Shown here: positions 4,843-6,346 of the stretch, one piece after another
How positions within the stretch are numbered: position 1 is the stretch's first letter
Layout of the letters: every line of letters begins with the position of its first letter
Source: Bacillota bacterium
GTDB taxonomy: Bacteria; Bacillota; Clostridia; Oscillospirales; Acutalibacteraceae
Length of the DNA: 6,346 nucleotides
Assembly (NCBI GenBank): GCA_023460155.1
Contig: JAEWRF010000094.1
Span: forward strand, 1 to 6,346
Direction: 5' to 3'
Program-made: the position numbers and the translations under genes
The notes under the pieces: generated by a model
Told to the model about the DNA's origin: nothing
What the model saw: the letters and a program-made list of their open reading frames with translations, nothing else
The model's database searches: none

Positions 4843-5889
4843 TTATTCCTCATCCGGATCAACATCAATCAGAACTTTCATGGTTGTTTCCCGGTTTGCA
4901 TCAATATACTGATAGGCAGCCAGATAGTCGCCGAATGCGAAATGTTTGCTCATCAGGGGCTTCAGCTGAATTTTTCCTTCTCCCACATAGTGGATGGCAT
5001 CCACGTAATCTTCGTGGCGGTACATCATGGTGGTATCCAGATCCAGCTCGTGATCGTTCAGAACGGCAAGGTCCACATTGGCCATGCCGGCGTAAACCGC
5101 CACCAGAACGATTTTGCTGCCTTTTCGGGCGTACTTGATTGCCTGACCCATAGTAATGTCGTTTCCGGCGCAGTCGTAAATGACGTCAGCTTTATCCGGG
5201 CCGAAGCATTCCACCATCGCTTCGCCGAAATCTTTTGTTTTGGTGTTAACCGCAAAGTCGACTCCGCAGGTTTTGGCAAGCTCCAGCCGGTAATCGGAAA
5301 CGTCCGTAATCATCACCTGCGCTGCTCCCATTGCCTTGCAGGTTTGAGCAAGCAGAATACCGATCGGTCCGCAGCCCAGAACGGCGACTTTGGAGCCCTT
5401 CAGTTTGCTGAAACGCTTGGCGGCATGAACGGTTACGGCAAGCGGCTCAATCATTGCGCCTTCGTTATAAGTCATGGTTTCGGGCAGAGCGGTCACCTTC
5501 GACGCATCCACCGCAAAAAATTCGCTGGCTGTGCCGGTCGTCTGGAAGCCCATGACCTTCAGCTCTTCGCACAGATTGTATTTTCCGTGGGTGCAGGGGT
5601 AGCATTTCCCGCAGAATACCTGTGGCTCAATCGTCACTTTTTGGCCGACGGAAAGCCCCTCGACATTTTCGCCGAGCGATACGATCTGTCCGCTGACTTC
5701 GTGGCCCTGTGTAACCGGGTATTTCGTAAACGGATGTTTCCCGTGATAGACGTGGATGTCGCTTCCGCAAACGCCGATCTTCTTTATTTTAACCAGCACC
5801 TGACCGTTTTTTGCCTCCGGAATTTCCACATTACGGAATTCGATGACTCCGGGAGCCGTCATGACCTGCTGAATCATTGTTTTGCTCAT
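4843..5889 (-). CDS. Zinc-dependent medium-chain polyol dehydrogenase (sorbitol / L-iditol dehydrogenase-like)
   Basis: This 348-residue MDR-superfamily enzyme oxidises a secondary alcohol of a polyol to a ketose with NAD. Catalytic zinc ligands are Cys41 (GVCGSDIH), His63 and Glu64 (GHE), with Glu148 in the IEPLAV motif. The structural zinc site is complete: Cys93, Cys96, Cys99 and Cys107. The Rossmann motif GCGPIG is at 172-177, with Asp196 at the end of the second strand, which favours NAD over NADP. Length is normal. The start is supported by GAGGAG seven bases upstream. Sorbitol, xylitol, L-iditol or arabinitol dehydrogenase and L-threonine dehydrogenase share this pattern. The downstream fructokinase-like gene favours a polyol yielding a ketose. 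It follows the CocE-type gene by 59 bases, with no promoter or terminator seen between them. Confidence 0.9.
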   Translation of the reverse strand: MSKTMIQQVMTAPGVIEFRNVEIPEAKNGQVLVKIKKIGVCGSDIHVYHGKHPFTKYPVTQGHEVSGQIVSLGENVEGLSVGQKVTIEPQVFCGKCYPCTHGKYNLCEELKVMGFQTTGTASEFFAVDASKVTALPETMTYNEGAMIEPLAVTVHAAKRFSKLKGSKVAVLGCGPIGILLAQTCKAMGAAQVMITDVSDYRLELAKTCGVDFAVNTKTKDFGEAMVECFGPDKADVIYDCAGNDITMGQAIKYARKGSKIVLVAVYAGMANVDLAVLNDHELDLDTTMMYRHEDYVDAIHYVGEGKIQLKPLMSKHFAFGDYLAAYQYIDANRETTMKVLIDVDPDEE

Positions 5890-5948
5890 TTATGAACTCC
5901 TCTTTTCACAATACTTTTTCAGAAAGGCGCGGCCTGTCGCCGGTCCCT

Positions 5949-6346
5949 TTATTCTTTCAGGAGAGGGATATCAATCCAACTGGAGTAATCCGCGCCAAAA
6001 TAAACGGTTTGATGGGCGATTCTGCTTTTTTCCTGACGCGACCAGCACCCGGCATAGTTCGAATGAACGGAATACTGGGGAAAATCGGAGGAAGTGATGT
6101 CGACGCGGATGCGGGAGCCTTTTTTCACCCGATAGGCTACGTCCCAGCTGTCGATTGCGATAGCAACCACTTCGCCAGGTGTGTAGGAGACCCGGGAGCT
6201 GCTATGGTTCCGGTAGCCCAGCGTTGTGATTCCGGTTCGGATGTTATAGGATTTTCCCTCCGGCGTCGTTTCCATGATTTTAAATACGAACGCGGTGTCA
6301 TCCACGTTGGTGGACACCGAAAGGTGCATTTGAATGGGTCCGACAA
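5949..6346 (-). CDS. CocE/NonD-family (X-Pro dipeptidyl-peptidase-like) hydrolase, C-terminal part
   Basis: Only the last 131 residues are in the window; the frame is open across the right edge. The visible part is the jelly-roll C-terminal domain of the CocE/NonD family. It starts with the strand GPIQMHLSVSTNVDDTAFVFKI, continues through GYRNHSSS and PGEVVAIAIDSWDVAYRVKKGSRIRVDITSS, then SDFPQY, and ends with QTVYFGADYSSWIDIPL. The catalytic serine hydrolase domain with its Ser-His-Asp triad lies outside, so activity cannot be judged. Members cleave esters, amides or X-Pro peptides, and substrate is not predictable from this domain. It is upstream of and co-directional with the polyol operon, and may be its first gene or the end of a separate unit. 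Confidence 0.88.
   Translation of the reverse strand, partial: VGPIQMHLSVSTNVDDTAFVFKIMETTPEGKSYNIRTGITTLGYRNHSSSRVSYTPGEVVAIAIDSWDVAYRVKKGSRIRVDITSSDFPQYSVHSNYAGCWSRQEKSRIAHQTVYFGADYSSWIDIPLLKE

Noticed and set aside
4801..5895. Long plus-strand open frame of 364 codons
   Set aside because: It lies antisense across the whole dehydrogenase, whose motifs and ribosome site are clear. The plus-strand product resembles no family and arises from the codon pattern of the opposite strand.

Overview
The window suggests a mid-GC Gram-positive of the Bacillota, most likely class Clostridia and possibly an Oscillospiraceae-type gut or plant-fibre organism. The evidence is AGGAGG-type ribosome binding sites, a lipobox-bearing sugar-binding lipoprotein, short AT-rich spacers and strong intrinsic terminators. 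The family-level placement is inference from style and gene content. All recognisable genes lie on the minus strand, so transcription runs from high to low coordinates. Both window edges cut through genes.

Right block (3437-6346), in transcription order: the C-terminal end of a CocE/NonD-family hydrolase; a zinc-dependent medium-chain polyol dehydrogenase; a small VOC (glyoxalase-fold) protein; and a PfkB-family fructokinase-like sugar kinase. The last three are separated by only 6 and 11 bases and are almost certainly one operon. The natural reading is polyol to ketose (dehydrogenase), then ketose to ketose phosphate (kinase), for example sorbitol to fructose to fructose-6-phosphate. The VOC protein between them has no assigned step.

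Middle (2830-3436) has no protein gene but is the oddest part. It contains: the 3' half of a tRNA-Lys(TTT), from the anticodon stem to CCA, with its 5' half missing; that tRNA's terminator; short direct repeats resembling integrase arm sites just beyond the break; and a second, shorter copy of the tRNA 3' end in a perfect 37-bp direct repeat. A run of eight small hairpins lies between the two repeat copies. This looks like the scar of an element that integrated into tRNA-Lys. By the usual geometry, the element side would be the right block.

Left block (1-2958): a GH127 (beta-L-arabinofuranosidase-type) glycoside hydrolase has its own promoter and a structured 5' leader. It is followed by a strong terminator, then tandem promoters with an overlapping palindrome, then the first 148 codons of a sugar ABC-transporter substrate-binding lipoprotein. 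GH127 without a signal peptide plus a sugar-binding lipoprotein suggests uptake of plant arabinofuranosyl oligosaccharides and their breakdown in the cytoplasm.
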